18,092 nucleotides of DNA. It comes from Pseudomonadota bacterium (GTDB lineage Bacteria > Pseudomonadota > Alphaproteobacteria > Micropepsales > Micropepsaceae). The notes beneath the pieces were generated by a model, which did not search any database, was not told the origin of the DNA, and saw nothing but the letters and a program-made list of their open reading frames with translations. Of this stretch, positions 1 to 6,475 are shown one piece after another. The translations under genes and the position numbers were made by a program. The number at the start of each line of letters is the position of its first letter. Positions within the stretch are counted from its first letter, which is position 1. The stretch lies in the NCBI GenBank assembly GCA_025360685.1, contig JANYBR010000245.1, forward strand, positions 1 through 18,092. Direction: 5' to 3'.

Positions 1-873
1 CGCGATGTTGTAGAGACGGACTTTTTCCTTGCTGGTCTTGGCGGTGACGAATTCCTCGCTGTTGTAGAAGTCCATCACGCCGCCCAGCTTCATGAAATTG
101 TTGGCGCCCTCCTTGCCCGACGGCATGGTCGCAATCCACCCGTCCCTGGTCTTGAAGCAGGCACGGTCCGGCGCCAGCGCCGGCGTGGAACCGACATGTC
201 CGACCGAAGGCTCGAACGATGAGCCGTAGAGATGTTCGATCATCAGGAAGTGGGTGTAGCTCTCCAGCATCGGCACCTCGACGAACTGGCCCTGGCCCGT
301 GCGCTCGCGATGGAAGAGGGCGGCGAGGGTGCCGTATAGCGCATGCAGGCCGGATACCTTGTCCGCGATGTAGCTCGGGAACATCCGCATGGTGCTCTGG
401 CCGTTATTGTCCAGGATCATGTCGGCGCCACCGGATGCCGCCTGGACGAGGTCGTCGAACGCCTGCCGCCCGCCATAGGGTCCTTCGGAGCCGAACCCGA
501 CCAGATGCACATAGACCATCGACGGATTGATCGCCGCGACTTCCTCGTAGCCAAAGCCGAGCTGCGTCATCGCGCTGGTGCGCACATTGTGGATGAAGAC
601 CTGTGCCGTCGGCAGCAACGCGCGCAGCTTCTCGCGGTCGGCCTCGACCTTCAGGTCCAGGGTCACCGACTTCTTGTTGCGGTTCAGCATCATGAAGGTC
701 GAGCCCATGTTCTTGCTCTTGTTCTGCTTCAGGCCGAAGCGCTGCTTGTCGCCTTCCGGCGCCTCGACCTTGATGATCTCGGCACCCAGATCGCCCAGGG
801 TCTGGGTGGCATAGGGGCCGAAGATGAAGCTGGTCAGGTCGATGACGGTGACGCCATGAAGCGGGCCTGGCAT
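1..873 (-). CDS. CaiB/BaiF family III CoA-transferase, 3' part outside window
   Basis: Family III CoA-transferases move coenzyme A between a CoA thioester and a carboxylic acid in the cytoplasm. The visible 291 residues begin MPGPLHGVTVIDLTSF and carry the family's N-terminal features: GPYATQTLGDLGAEIIKVE near residues 19-37, LNRNKKSVTLDLK, and the GQFVEVPMLES block at residues 195-205. The frame runs off the left edge without a stop; family members are usually about 380-410 aa, so roughly a quarter is missing. The start is the ATG at 873-871, preceded by GAGGAA about 7 nt upstream. At the position where formyl-CoA transferase has its catalytic Asp, this protein has Glu204. I recall the VEVPM-x-E form from other alphaproteobacterial members, so it may be a subfamily trait. 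The substrate cannot be deduced. It is divergent from the gene at 931, with 57 nt between them. Confidence 0.9.
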   Translation of the reverse strand, partial: MPGPLHGVTVIDLTSFIFGPYATQTLGDLGAEIIKVEAPEGDKQRFGLKQNKSKNMGSTFMMLNRNKKSVTLDLKVEADREKLRALLPTAQVFIHNVRTSAMTQLGFGYEEVAAINPSMVYVHLVGFGSEGPYGGRQAFDDLVQAASGGADMILDNNGQSTMRMFPSYIADKVSGLHALYGTLAALFHRERTGQGQFVEVPMLESYTHFLMIEHLYGSSFEPSVGHVGSTPALAPDRACFKTRDGWIATMPSGKEGANNFMKLGGVMDFYNSEEFVTAKTSKEKVRLYNIA

Positions 874-930
874 GGAAGGTTTCCTCGCAAAGTCTTTTGG
901 TGTCGAATAGCGGTCCGGGGAGATTAAGGC

Positions 931-1506
931 ATGGCGGAAAAGGGGCAAGCGCCCAAGACCACGTCAGTCCGGCCGATCATGACGGATGCGGGCATCAAGG
1001 CCAAAACGGGCAAGGACTGGGCTTACTGGTATGGCGCGCTGGACAAGGCCGGTGCGGCCAAGCTGGACCATAGGGGCATTGTTGCTGTCCTCAACGGCAA
1101 GATGAAGCTCGGACCTTGGTGGGGCCAGATGATCGCGGTCTCCTATGAGCGTGCGAAGGGCATCCGCGCCGTCAACCAGAAATGCGACGGCGAATTCTCG
1201 GTCAGCGTGACCAAAGTCATGCCGGTTGGGCTCACGGAACTGTTCACTGCCGCAACGGACGCAAAGACGCGCAAGAAATGGTTTCCCCCCGGCGCGTTCG
1301 AAGAAACTTCCAAGACCAAAAACAAATACTGGCGCGGCAAATGGAAGAAGGACGGCAGGCTCGAAGTCGGCTTCTATGCAAAAGGTCCGGGCAGGGCGCA
1401 AATTGCCGTGCAATCCAACAAGCTCAGCGGTTCGGACGCAGTCGATGCCGAACGCGCCGCGTGGAAAAAGGCGCTTGAAAAGCTTCGGCTGATCCTGCCC
1501 GCATGA
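931..1506 (+). CDS. SRPBCC/AHSA1-like protein with DUF4287-like N-terminus
   Basis: A 191-aa soluble protein without a signal peptide. Residues about 10-80 (MTDAGIKAKTGKDWAYWYG through GPWWGQMIAVSYERAKGIR) resemble the short helical DUF4287-type module. The rest (VSVTKVMPVGLTELFTAATD, then WRGKWKKDGRLEVGFYAKG and a C-terminal helix AAWKKALEKLRLIL) follows the strand-helix-strand pattern of SRPBCC/AHSA1 proteins, which bind hydrophobic ligands. Both assignments are from memory of the families. The start at 931 has GGGGAG about 9 nt upstream. Its TGA overlaps the ATG of the nucleotidyltransferase-like gene by 4 nt (ATGA), so the two are probably translationally coupled. No ligand or partner can be inferred. 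Confidence 0.75.
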   Translation: MAEKGQAPKTTSVRPIMTDAGIKAKTGKDWAYWYGALDKAGAAKLDHRGIVAVLNGKMKLGPWWGQMIAVSYERAKGIRAVNQKCDGEFSVSVTKVMPVGLTELFTAATDAKTRKKWFPPGAFEETSKTKNKYWRGKWKKDGRLEVGFYAKGPGRAQIAVQSNKLSGSDAVDAERAAWKKALEKLRLILPA

Positions 1507-2354
1507 TGAAGAACCATTCCCACGAGATGATCGACCGGCGTGATGCGCTGATCGCGCGACTTGTCGCTGCGGCGGAGGCGGACGAGCGCATCGCGGGCGT
1601 GTGGCTGCAAGGCAGCCTGGCGGCGGGCGGGCACGATGCCTATTCCGACGTCGATGCCTATGTCGCGGTGGATGACGCTTCGTTTGATGTCGTCTATGCC
1701 GAACGCGAGGCGCTGCTGACAAAGCTGTTCCGTCCGTTCGCCTGGTGCGATGCGACCACGCCGGGTCTCACCGCCGTCCACGCCCTCTCGGAAAACGGCG
1801 TGAAGCTCGATCTGTTCTACGAACCGGAATCGGCGGTGGGCAAGCAGAAGCGCCCCGCGGTGCAGGTGCTGTTCGACCGGCGCGGAATCGCGTCGCAACT
1901 CCAGACCGGATGGCAACCGCCCGTTCCGACGATCGCCCACATCCTTGGCGTGATCATCAAGATGACGCGCCAGGGTGCGACATGGCCGATGCGCCTCCTG
2001 CACCGCGACCAATGGTCGACTTTGGCCATGATGGAACTGGATCTGATCAACGCACAGCTCGCCCAGCTCATGGCCGTGCAGCGCGATCCCGCCAACTTCT
2101 ACAAGACGCCGTTTTCGCTCTACCGGTTGCTGAACGAAAAGCAGCAGGCGGAGGTCGACCGGCTGACGCACCGCGCCTTGTTCGCGGTCACGCATCGCGA
2201 TGCGACCGCGCTGAAGGAAGTCCATCTGGAAATTTACGACGCTCTGGTCCGCGAAAGCCGCGCTGCCTGTGGCGCGCTGGGCGCGTCTTATCCGTTAGAG
2301 GAAGCCGACGAACACGATTTACGCACACTGCTTGAGCGCGAGTGGAGCGGCTGA
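1503..2354 (+). CDS. Nucleotidyltransferase-fold protein (aminoglycoside adenylyltransferase-like)
   Basis: A 283-aa protein with the DNA polymerase beta-like nucleotidyltransferase signature: Gly37-Ser38 in WLQGSLAAGG, the Asp49-x-Asp51 metal pair in YSDVDAYV, and a third acidic residue at Asp103 in VKLDLFYE. These residues normally bind a nucleoside triphosphate and two Mg ions. After about residue 140 it is helical, as in streptomycin/aminoglycoside adenylyltransferases of the ANT(6)/AadK/LinB kind. The core catalytic residues are intact, so it is probably active, but the acceptor (drug, tRNA or protein) cannot be read from sequence. It starts inside the stop codon of the upstream gene. 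A second Met follows immediately, so the start is uncertain by one codon. No adjacent HEPN-type partner gene is visible, which argues against an MNT/HEPN toxin system. Confidence 0.85.
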   Translation: MMKNHSHEMIDRRDALIARLVAAAEADERIAGVWLQGSLAAGGHDAYSDVDAYVAVDDASFDVVYAEREALLTKLFRPFAWCDATTPGLTAVHALSENGVKLDLFYEPESAVGKQKRPAVQVLFDRRGIASQLQTGWQPPVPTIAHILGVIIKMTRQGATWPMRLLHRDQWSTLAMMELDLINAQLAQLMAVQRDPANFYKTPFSLYRLLNEKQQAEVDRLTHRALFAVTHRDATALKEVHLEIYDALVRESRAACGALGASYPLEEADEHDLRTLLEREWSG

Positions 2355-2366
2355 TAAACCAACACC

Positions 2367-3113
2367 ATGCAGCTCCATCTCTCCTCCTGGCCGGAAGTCG
2401 AGGCCTATCTCGCCAAGTCGAAGGCGATCCTCATTCCCATCGGCTCGACCGAGCAGCATGGTCCGAACGGCTTGCTTGGCACGGATGCATTGTGTCCCGA
2501 GATCATCGGCAAACGCGCCGGCGACGAGGCGGGCATTCTCGTCGGGCCGACCTTCAATGTCGGCCAGGCGCAGCATCACATGGGCTTTGCGGGCACGATC
2601 ACGTTGCGGCCCTCGACCATGATTGCGGCGATGACCGACTGGGCGCAGTCGCTCACCAAGCACGGTTTCGAGCGCATCTACTGGCTCAACGGCCATGGCG
2701 GCAACATCGCCACGATCACGTCCGCGTTCTCGGAAATGTATCACGGCGTCACCTTTGGCGACTCCGGATCGAACCGGCCGCCTTTGCGCTGCATGCTGCG
2801 CAACTGGTGGGAGCTGCCGGGCGTGATGGATATGTGCCGGCAACTGTTTCCGGTGGGCGAGGGCAGCCATGCCACGCCGTCCGAAGTTTCCGTCACCTAT
2901 TTCGGCTATCCCGAAGCGATCAAGCGGGTGGAGATGACGCCGAAGATCGCACCCAACGGGCCGATCTACGACGCCGAGGATTATCGCCGCCGTTTCCCCG
3001 ACGGCCGCATCGGCTCCGATCCGAGCCAGGCCAGCGTCGAAGCCGGCAGCAAGATCGTCGCCGCGGCGGTCAAGAGCGTCATCACCGATTTCCGGTCGTT
3101 CGCGGCGTCGTAG
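2367..3113 (+). CDS. Creatininase family amidohydrolase-like protein
   Basis: A 248-aa member of the creatininase/FAPy-deformylase-like fold, which comprises metal-dependent amidohydrolases acting on small cyclic or formylated amides. Metal-site residues are visible in order: Glu29 and His31 in GSTEQHGP, Asp40 in LGTDAL, His110 in LNGHGGN, and Glu173 in the SHATPSEVS segment that replaces the more usual HAGxxETS. All the expected ligands seem present. Family length is about 230-270 aa, so it is complete. The ATG lies 12 nt after the preceding stop; no good Shine-Dalgarno is seen, suggesting reinitiation or coupling. The family also contains mycofactocin MftE and riboflavin-pathway ArfB-like enzymes, and no neighbour points to either. 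The substrate is unknown. Downstream is a 100-bp palindromic element. Confidence 0.9.
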   Translation: MQLHLSSWPEVEAYLAKSKAILIPIGSTEQHGPNGLLGTDALCPEIIGKRAGDEAGILVGPTFNVGQAQHHMGFAGTITLRPSTMIAAMTDWAQSLTKHGFERIYWLNGHGGNIATITSAFSEMYHGVTFGDSGSNRPPLRCMLRNWWELPGVMDMCRQLFPVGEGSHATPSEVSVTYFGYPEAIKRVEMTPKIAPNGPIYDAEDYRRRFPDGRIGSDPSQASVEAGSKIVAAAVKSVITDFRSFAAS

Positions 3114-3126
3114 GGCGAGCAAGCTC

Positions 3127-3226
3127 TGTCATCCCGGACGAGCGCAGCGAGATCCGGGACCTACCCAGACGCAGTCACGTTGGGTCCCGGCTCTGCACTC
3201 GCACCGCGAGTTTGGCCGGGATGACA
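3127..3226. repeat. Palindromic intergenic element, TGTCATCCCGG type
   Basis: The 100-bp element has perfect 11-bp inverted ends: TGTCATCCCGG at 3127-3137 and CCGGGATGACA at 3216-3226. Inside are further pairs such as GGACGAGCGCAGCGAGATCC and GGTCCCGG-like arms. It lies between two convergent genes (stops at 3113 and 3262), where it could act as a bidirectional terminator or 3'-end stabiliser. A related copy with the same 11-bp ends is at 10453-10575, and a CCCCGG variant at 17787-17964. No coding potential is seen. Confidence 0.85.
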
Positions 3227-3261
3227 ATTTATGTTTGGCTCCGCAGCTCCGCGTGAGCCAC

Positions 3262-3483
3262 TTACTGTTTTGGCAGCATGATCTTGCGCACCGTCAGATT
3301 TTCGATCTCCAGGTCGCGGATGCGGGCGTTTTTCACCACCAGGCGATTAATCGCAAGGTTTCCGATGGCCAGAAAGCCGATCGCCGCTGCGCCGATTGCG
3401 AAGGCACCCAACGCGACGGCACCCAATGCGGCGGCTCCGCGGCGCGGGCGGCGAGTGACTTTGCCGTGGCCGCTGTCAGTCAC
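3262..3483 (-). CDS. Small pentad-repeat protein, hypothetical
   Basis: A 73-aa protein with a basic N-terminus (residues 8-15, rich in Arg/Lys) followed by a run of eleven consecutive five-residue units from residue 18 to 72. Every third position of the unit is aliphatic (L20, L25, I30, I35, I40, I45, V50, I55, I60, V65, L70). The first five units are AxxG-like (AALGA, VALGA, FAIGA, AAIGF, LAIGN) and could span the membrane; the later ones are charged (ARIRD, LEIEN, LTVRK). The pattern recalls pentapeptide-repeat beta-helices, but I do not recognise the protein. The start is GTG at 3483-3481, overlapping the TGA of the acetyltransferase upstream (GTGA), so translation is probably coupled. 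The stop is TAA at 3264-3262. It converges with the creatininase-like gene. Confidence 0.65.
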   Translation of the reverse strand: MTDSGHGKVTRRPRRGAAALGAVALGAFAIGAAAIGFLAIGNLAINRLVVKNARIRDLEIENLTVRKIMLPKQ

Positions 3484-3938
3484 GGCGTAGACTTGATCTT
3501 TGCCGGCCAGACATAGAGCGCGTCGGGCACTTTCTCTTCATTGTCTGCACCGTTCGTGAGCCGCACCAGCGCACAGCCATGCCGCTCATAGAATCGCCGC
3601 GCACCGGCATTCTGCTGAAACGCCCAGAACTGGAAGCCCTGCGGATGCTGCGCGGTTGCCTGCGCGAACAATTTGGTGCCCGTGCCGGTGTTGAAGCGGC
3701 TGGGGTGGACATAGAGGTGCTCCAGCCAGCCGCCATCGACGACCGCGAAGCCGACGACTTTGCCGTCGCGCTCGGCGACCCAGGCTTCCTTGGCTTCGAC
3801 CACGCCTTTGAAGTGGCTGCGCGTCTCGTCATCGCTATGCAGACGGGGCAGGTAGGTCATCGTCGCCCGCGCCGCGAGAAAGACCTCGCCGACTGCCGGG
3901 CTATCCTGGGGCGTCGCGCGCCGAATCGTTGTGGCCAT
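3480..3938 (-). CDS. GNAT family N-acetyltransferase
   Basis: A 152-aa single-domain GNAT acetyltransferase, transferring acetyl from acetyl-CoA to an amine on an unidentified substrate. It shows the N-terminal IRRATPQD strand-helix start; a central AWVAERDGKVVGFAVVDGG beta hairpin at 52-70; the beta4 strand LYVHP at 75-79, followed by the acetyl-CoA pyrophosphate loop (R81 and TGTGT at 84-88, a variant of the R/Q-x-x-G-x-G/A motif); and the late beta5-alpha4 segment NAGARRFYERHGC. Length is normal for the family. The ATG at 3938 has only a weak purine tract upstream. It is the first gene of a two-gene minus-strand unit with the pentad-repeat protein, and it diverges from the thiC riboswitch leader. 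Confidence 0.9.
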   Translation of the reverse strand: MATTIRRATPQDSPAVGEVFLAARATMTYLPRLHSDDETRSHFKGVVEAKEAWVAERDGKVVGFAVVDGGWLEHLYVHPSRFNTGTGTKLFAQATAQHPQGFQFWAFQQNAGARRFYERHGCALVRLTNGADNEEKVPDALYVWPAKIKSTP

Positions 3939-3964
3939 GTGCTCGCTTCATGTGGGTTGCGCGC

Positions 3965-3993
3965 TTGAAACGGCGCCCGCTTGAGCCCATCAT
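3965..3993 (+). promoter_or_regulatory. Possible thiC promoter
   Basis: TTGAAA at 3965-3970 and CATCAT at 3988-3993 are separated by 17 nt. The -35 is good and the -10 matches TATAAT at four of six positions. Transcription would begin near 4000, exactly at the left edge of the TPP aptamer, which is what a riboswitch-controlled leader needs. Assigned from position and weak consensus only. Confidence 0.35.
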
Positions 3994-4001
3994 CGCACCT
4001 A

Positions 4002-4083
4002 TCCCAGGGGTGCCCGCAAGGGCTGAGATCGCAATCGGGCGAATCCCTTTGAACCTGATCCGGCTAGTACCGGTGTAGGGAGA
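4002..4083 (+). ncRNA. TPP riboswitch (THI box) upstream of thiC
   Basis: The highly conserved TPP-aptamer segments are present in order: GGGGTGCCC, GGCTGAGATC, the CCTTTGAACCTGATC core with CCGGCTAGTACCGG forming the adjacent stem, and the closing GTAGGGAGA. TCCC at 4002-4005 can pair with GGGA at 4078-4081 to form P1. The 3' side of P1 runs straight into the thiC ribosome binding site (GGGAGAGGC, ATG at 4089), and there is no room for a separate terminator hairpin. TPP binding therefore most likely blocks translation initiation. The family is well established as thiamine-pyrophosphate feedback control of thiC; the mechanism here is my inference from spacing. Confidence 0.95.
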
Positions 4084-4088
4084 GGCAG

Positions 4089-5906
4089 ATGAACAAACCC
4101 ATCCTCAATTCCAAACGCGTGACTGACATCACCCGCGGCCCGTTGCCTGGCTCGAAGAAAATCTTCGTCGACGGCGTGCCGTTCCGCGAAGTGGCGCTGT
4201 CGGGCGGCGAGGCGCCGATGCGCCTGTACGACACTTCCGGTCCGTACACGGACGAAACCGCCAGGATCGACATCGAGAAGGGCCTTGGCCTGCGGCGTCG
4301 CGAATGGATTCTCGCCCGCGGCGATGTCGAGGAATATGACGGCCGCGCGCGGCAGCCCGAAGACGATGGCCTCAAGCGTGGCGAGCTGCTCTCGGTGCCG
4401 CAATTCGACCGCGCCGGGCGCAAACCGCTGCGCGCCAAAGCCGGCCGGAACGTCTCGCAGCTTCATTACGCGCGGCAGGGTCTGATCACGGAGGAGATGA
4501 AATTCATTGCCGCGCGCGAAAATCTCGGGCGCTCGGCACTCGCCGACGGCAATTCCTTCGGCGCGTCGATCCCCGACGAGATCACGGCGGAATTCGTGCG
4601 CGACGAGGTGGCGCGCGGCCGTGCCATCATCCCGGCCAACATCAATCACCCGGAAACCGAGCCGATGATCATCGGCCGCAACTTCCTGACCAAGGTTAAC
4701 GCCAATATCGGCAACTCCATCGTCACCTCCGGCGTGGCGGAGGAGGTGGAGAAGCTGGTCTGGTCGATCCGCTGGGGCGGCGACACGGTGATGGACCTGT
4801 CCACGGGCCGCCATATCCACAGCATCCGCGAATGGATCATCCGTAACTCGCCGGTGCCGATCGGAACGGTCCCGATCTATCAGGCGTTGGAGAAGGTCGA
4901 CGGGATGGCCGAAGAGCTCACCTGGGAAATCTATCGCGACACGTTGGTGGAGCAGTGCGAGCAAGGCGTCGACTATTTCACCGTGCACGCTGGCTTGCGG
5001 CTGGCGCACGTTCCGCTGACCGCCAATCGCGTCACCGGCATCGTGTCGCGCGGCGGCTCGATCCTCGCCAAATGGTGCCTTGCGCATCACAAGGAGAATT
5101 TCCTCTACACGCATTTCGAGGACATCTGCGAACTGCTCAAGCAATATGACGTGTCGTTTTCATTGGGTGATGGGCTGCGTCCGGGTTCCATTGCCGACGC
5201 CAACGACGCGGCGCAATTTGCCGAGCTCGATACGTTGGGCGAGTTGAACAAAATTGCTCAGCGCCACGACATCCAGACCATGATCGAAGGGCCCGGCCAT
5301 GTGCCGATGCACAAGATCAAGGAAAACATGGACCGCCAGTTGAAGGCGTGCGACGAGGCGCCGTTCTACACGCTCGGGCCGCTCACGACCGATATTGCGC
5401 CGGGTTACGACCACATCACCTCTGCGATCGGCGCTGCGATGATCGGCTGGTTCGGCACGGCGATGCTTTGCTACGTCACGCCGAAGGAGCATCTGGGCCT
5501 GCCGGACCGCGACGATGTCAAGTCCGGCGTCATCGCCTATCGCATCGCGGCGCATGCCGCCGACCTCGCCAAGGGCCATCCCGCGGCGCGCCTGTGGGAC
5601 GATGCCATGAGCAAGGCGCGCTTCGAGTTCCGCTGGCGCGACCAGTTCGCGCTGGCGCTCGACCCGGAGACGGCGCAGGCCTTCCACGACGAAACCCTGC
5701 CGGCCGACGGCGCCAAGGTGGCGCATTTCTGCTCGATGTGCGGGCCGAAATTCTGCTCGATGAAGATCAGCCAGGAAGTGCGCGACGCCGCGCGCGGCCA
5801 GAACGATTCCCTCTCGACCGCAGAGATCCGAGCCGCGTTGGCGAAGAAGGCGGCGGAGTTCAAGCAGAGCGGTGGGGAGATTTATGTGAGCAAGTCGGCC
5901 ACGTGA
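4089..5906 (+). CDS. thiC: Phosphomethylpyrimidine synthase ThiC
   Basis: A 605-aa ThiC, the radical SAM enzyme that rearranges 5-aminoimidazole ribotide into 4-amino-5-hydroxymethyl-2-methylpyrimidine phosphate in the cytoplasm, the pyrimidine branch of thiamine synthesis. The N-terminal ThiC-associated region (VDGVPFREVALSGG) is followed by the ThiC barrel with family blocks ARQGLITEEMKFIAARE, SFGASIPDEITAEFVRDEVARGRAIIP (split across residues about 155-185), NANIGNS, WGGDTVMDLSTGRHIH, RGGSILAKWCLAHHKENFLY and EGPGHVPMHKI. At the C-terminus the unusual cluster motif CxxCxxxxC is complete: Cys548, Cys551 and Cys556. Length is typical. The start at 4089 follows GGGAGAGGC, which overlaps the end of the TPP riboswitch. 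The next gene begins 19 nt after the stop and may share the transcript. Confidence 0.98.
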   Translation: MNKPILNSKRVTDITRGPLPGSKKIFVDGVPFREVALSGGEAPMRLYDTSGPYTDETARIDIEKGLGLRRREWILARGDVEEYDGRARQPEDDGLKRGELLSVPQFDRAGRKPLRAKAGRNVSQLHYARQGLITEEMKFIAARENLGRSALADGNSFGASIPDEITAEFVRDEVARGRAIIPANINHPETEPMIIGRNFLTKVNANIGNSIVTSGVAEEVEKLVWSIRWGGDTVMDLSTGRHIHSIREWIIRNSPVPIGTVPIYQALEKVDGMAEELTWEIYRDTLVEQCEQGVDYFTVHAGLRLAHVPLTANRVTGIVSRGGSILAKWCLAHHKENFLYTHFEDICELLKQYDVSFSLGDGLRPGSIADANDAAQFAELDTLGELNKIAQRHDIQTMIEGPGHVPMHKIKENMDRQLKACDEAPFYTLGPLTTDIAPGYDHITSAIGAAMIGWFGTAMLCYVTPKEHLGLPDRDDVKSGVIAYRIAAHAADLAKGHPAARLWDDAMSKARFEFRWRDQFALALDPETAQAFHDETLPADGAKVAHFCSMCGPKFCSMKISQEVRDAARGQNDSLSTAEIRAALAKKAAEFKQSGGEIYVSKSAT

Positions 5907-5925
5907 AACTTCGGGTGAGTCCGGA

Positions 5926-6147
5926 ATGAACGGCCTCACTCTTTTCGGCTTGATTTCCGTCACGCTGATGCTGGTTACCTACGCGCTCGAACGGCGCAGC
6001 CATTGGTTTGTCTTGGCGTTCGCTTTTGCGTGCGTGCTGGGTTCGATTTACGGCTTCCTTCAAGGTGCATGGCCCTTCGGATTGGTCGAGGCTGTTTGGG
6101 CCGTCGTGGCGCTGGATCGCTGGCGGCGGGCGCACCGGCCTGACTAA
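5926..6147 (+). CDS. Small conserved-type membrane protein
   Basis: A 73-aa protein, mostly hydrophobic, with about three possible membrane segments (residues about 4-20, 26-44, 47-63) and a basic C-terminus (WRRAHRPD). The segments LVTYALERRSHWFVL and GFLQGAWPFGLVEAVWAVVAL look like a recurring small membrane protein of Proteobacteria whose function I do not know. It lies 19 nt after thiC with no visible terminator between, so it is probably on the same TPP-controlled transcript. The ATG at 5926 has only a weak upstream GTGAG/CCGGA. Its TAA overlaps the stop codon of the convergent GlsB-like gene: the four bases CTAA at 6144-6147 serve both. Confidence 0.7.
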   Translation: MNGLTLFGLISVTLMLVTYALERRSHWFVLAFAFACVLGSIYGFLQGAWPFGLVEAVWAVVALDRWRRAHRPD

Positions 6148-6404
6148 CGCAACGTCCGGTTCCCCGTCACGGCGTGCCACAGGAACAGCACCACCACCGC
6201 GCCGAGGATGGCGACGAACATTGATGTCAGGTTGAAACCGAACACATCGAAATGGGCGAGGGCGCGGAAGATCGCGCCGCCCACCAGCGCGCCGACAAGG
6301 CCCAGCGCGATGTTGAGGATGCAGCCTTCGCCGCGCTTGTTGACGATCAGGTTGGCCAGCCAGCCCGTCACTGCTCCGAAAATGATCCAACCCAGAATGG
6401 ACAT
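6144..6404 (-). CDS. GlsB/YeaQ/YmgE family (transglycosylase-associated) membrane protein
   Basis: An 86-aa protein of the small inner-membrane family often labelled transglycosylase-associated or GlsB/YeaQ/YmgE. It has three hydrophobic helices: SILGWIIFGAVTGWLANLIV (2-21), a Gly-rich ILNIALGLVGALVGGAIFRA (32-51), and TSMFVAILGAVVVLFLWHA. The hallmark NKRGEGCILNIALGLVGA loop is present. Many members are induced by stress; the molecular role is not established. The start at 6404 is chosen because AGGGA lies about 7 nt upstream and the hydrophobic N-terminus begins there. The frame stays open 28 codons further upstream but without family sequence. It diverges from the NRAMP-like gene across 71 nt. 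Confidence 0.9.
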   Translation of the reverse strand: MSILGWIIFGAVTGWLANLIVNKRGEGCILNIALGLVGALVGGAIFRALAHFDVFGFNLTSMFVAILGAVVVLFLWHAVTGNRTLR

Positions 6405-6475
6405 CGCGCATCCCTTTTGCTGCGGGAAAAAGGTAGGTACTCGTGGACTGTCCTGCAAGGCGAGTCGAGGAAACG

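Noticed and set aside
1503..2354. MNT half of an MNT/HEPN toxin-antitoxin system
   Set aside because: The protein is far longer than MNT antitoxins and has its own C-terminal helical domain, and no HEPN-like neighbour is present.
3127..3226. Insertion sequence or CRISPR repeat
   Set aside because: No transposase frame, no target duplication that I can see, and no regular repeat-spacer series. The structure is a single palindrome.
3999..5144. 381-codon open frame on the minus strand opposite thiC
   Set aside because: It covers the TPP riboswitch and the first half of thiC on the wrong strand. The translation has antisense composition and no recognisable motif.
6443..6475. Upstream GTG start for the NRAMP-like protein
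   Set aside because: No ribosome binding site precedes 6443, the extra 11 residues are not family sequence, and GAGGAAAC sits just before the ATG at 6476.
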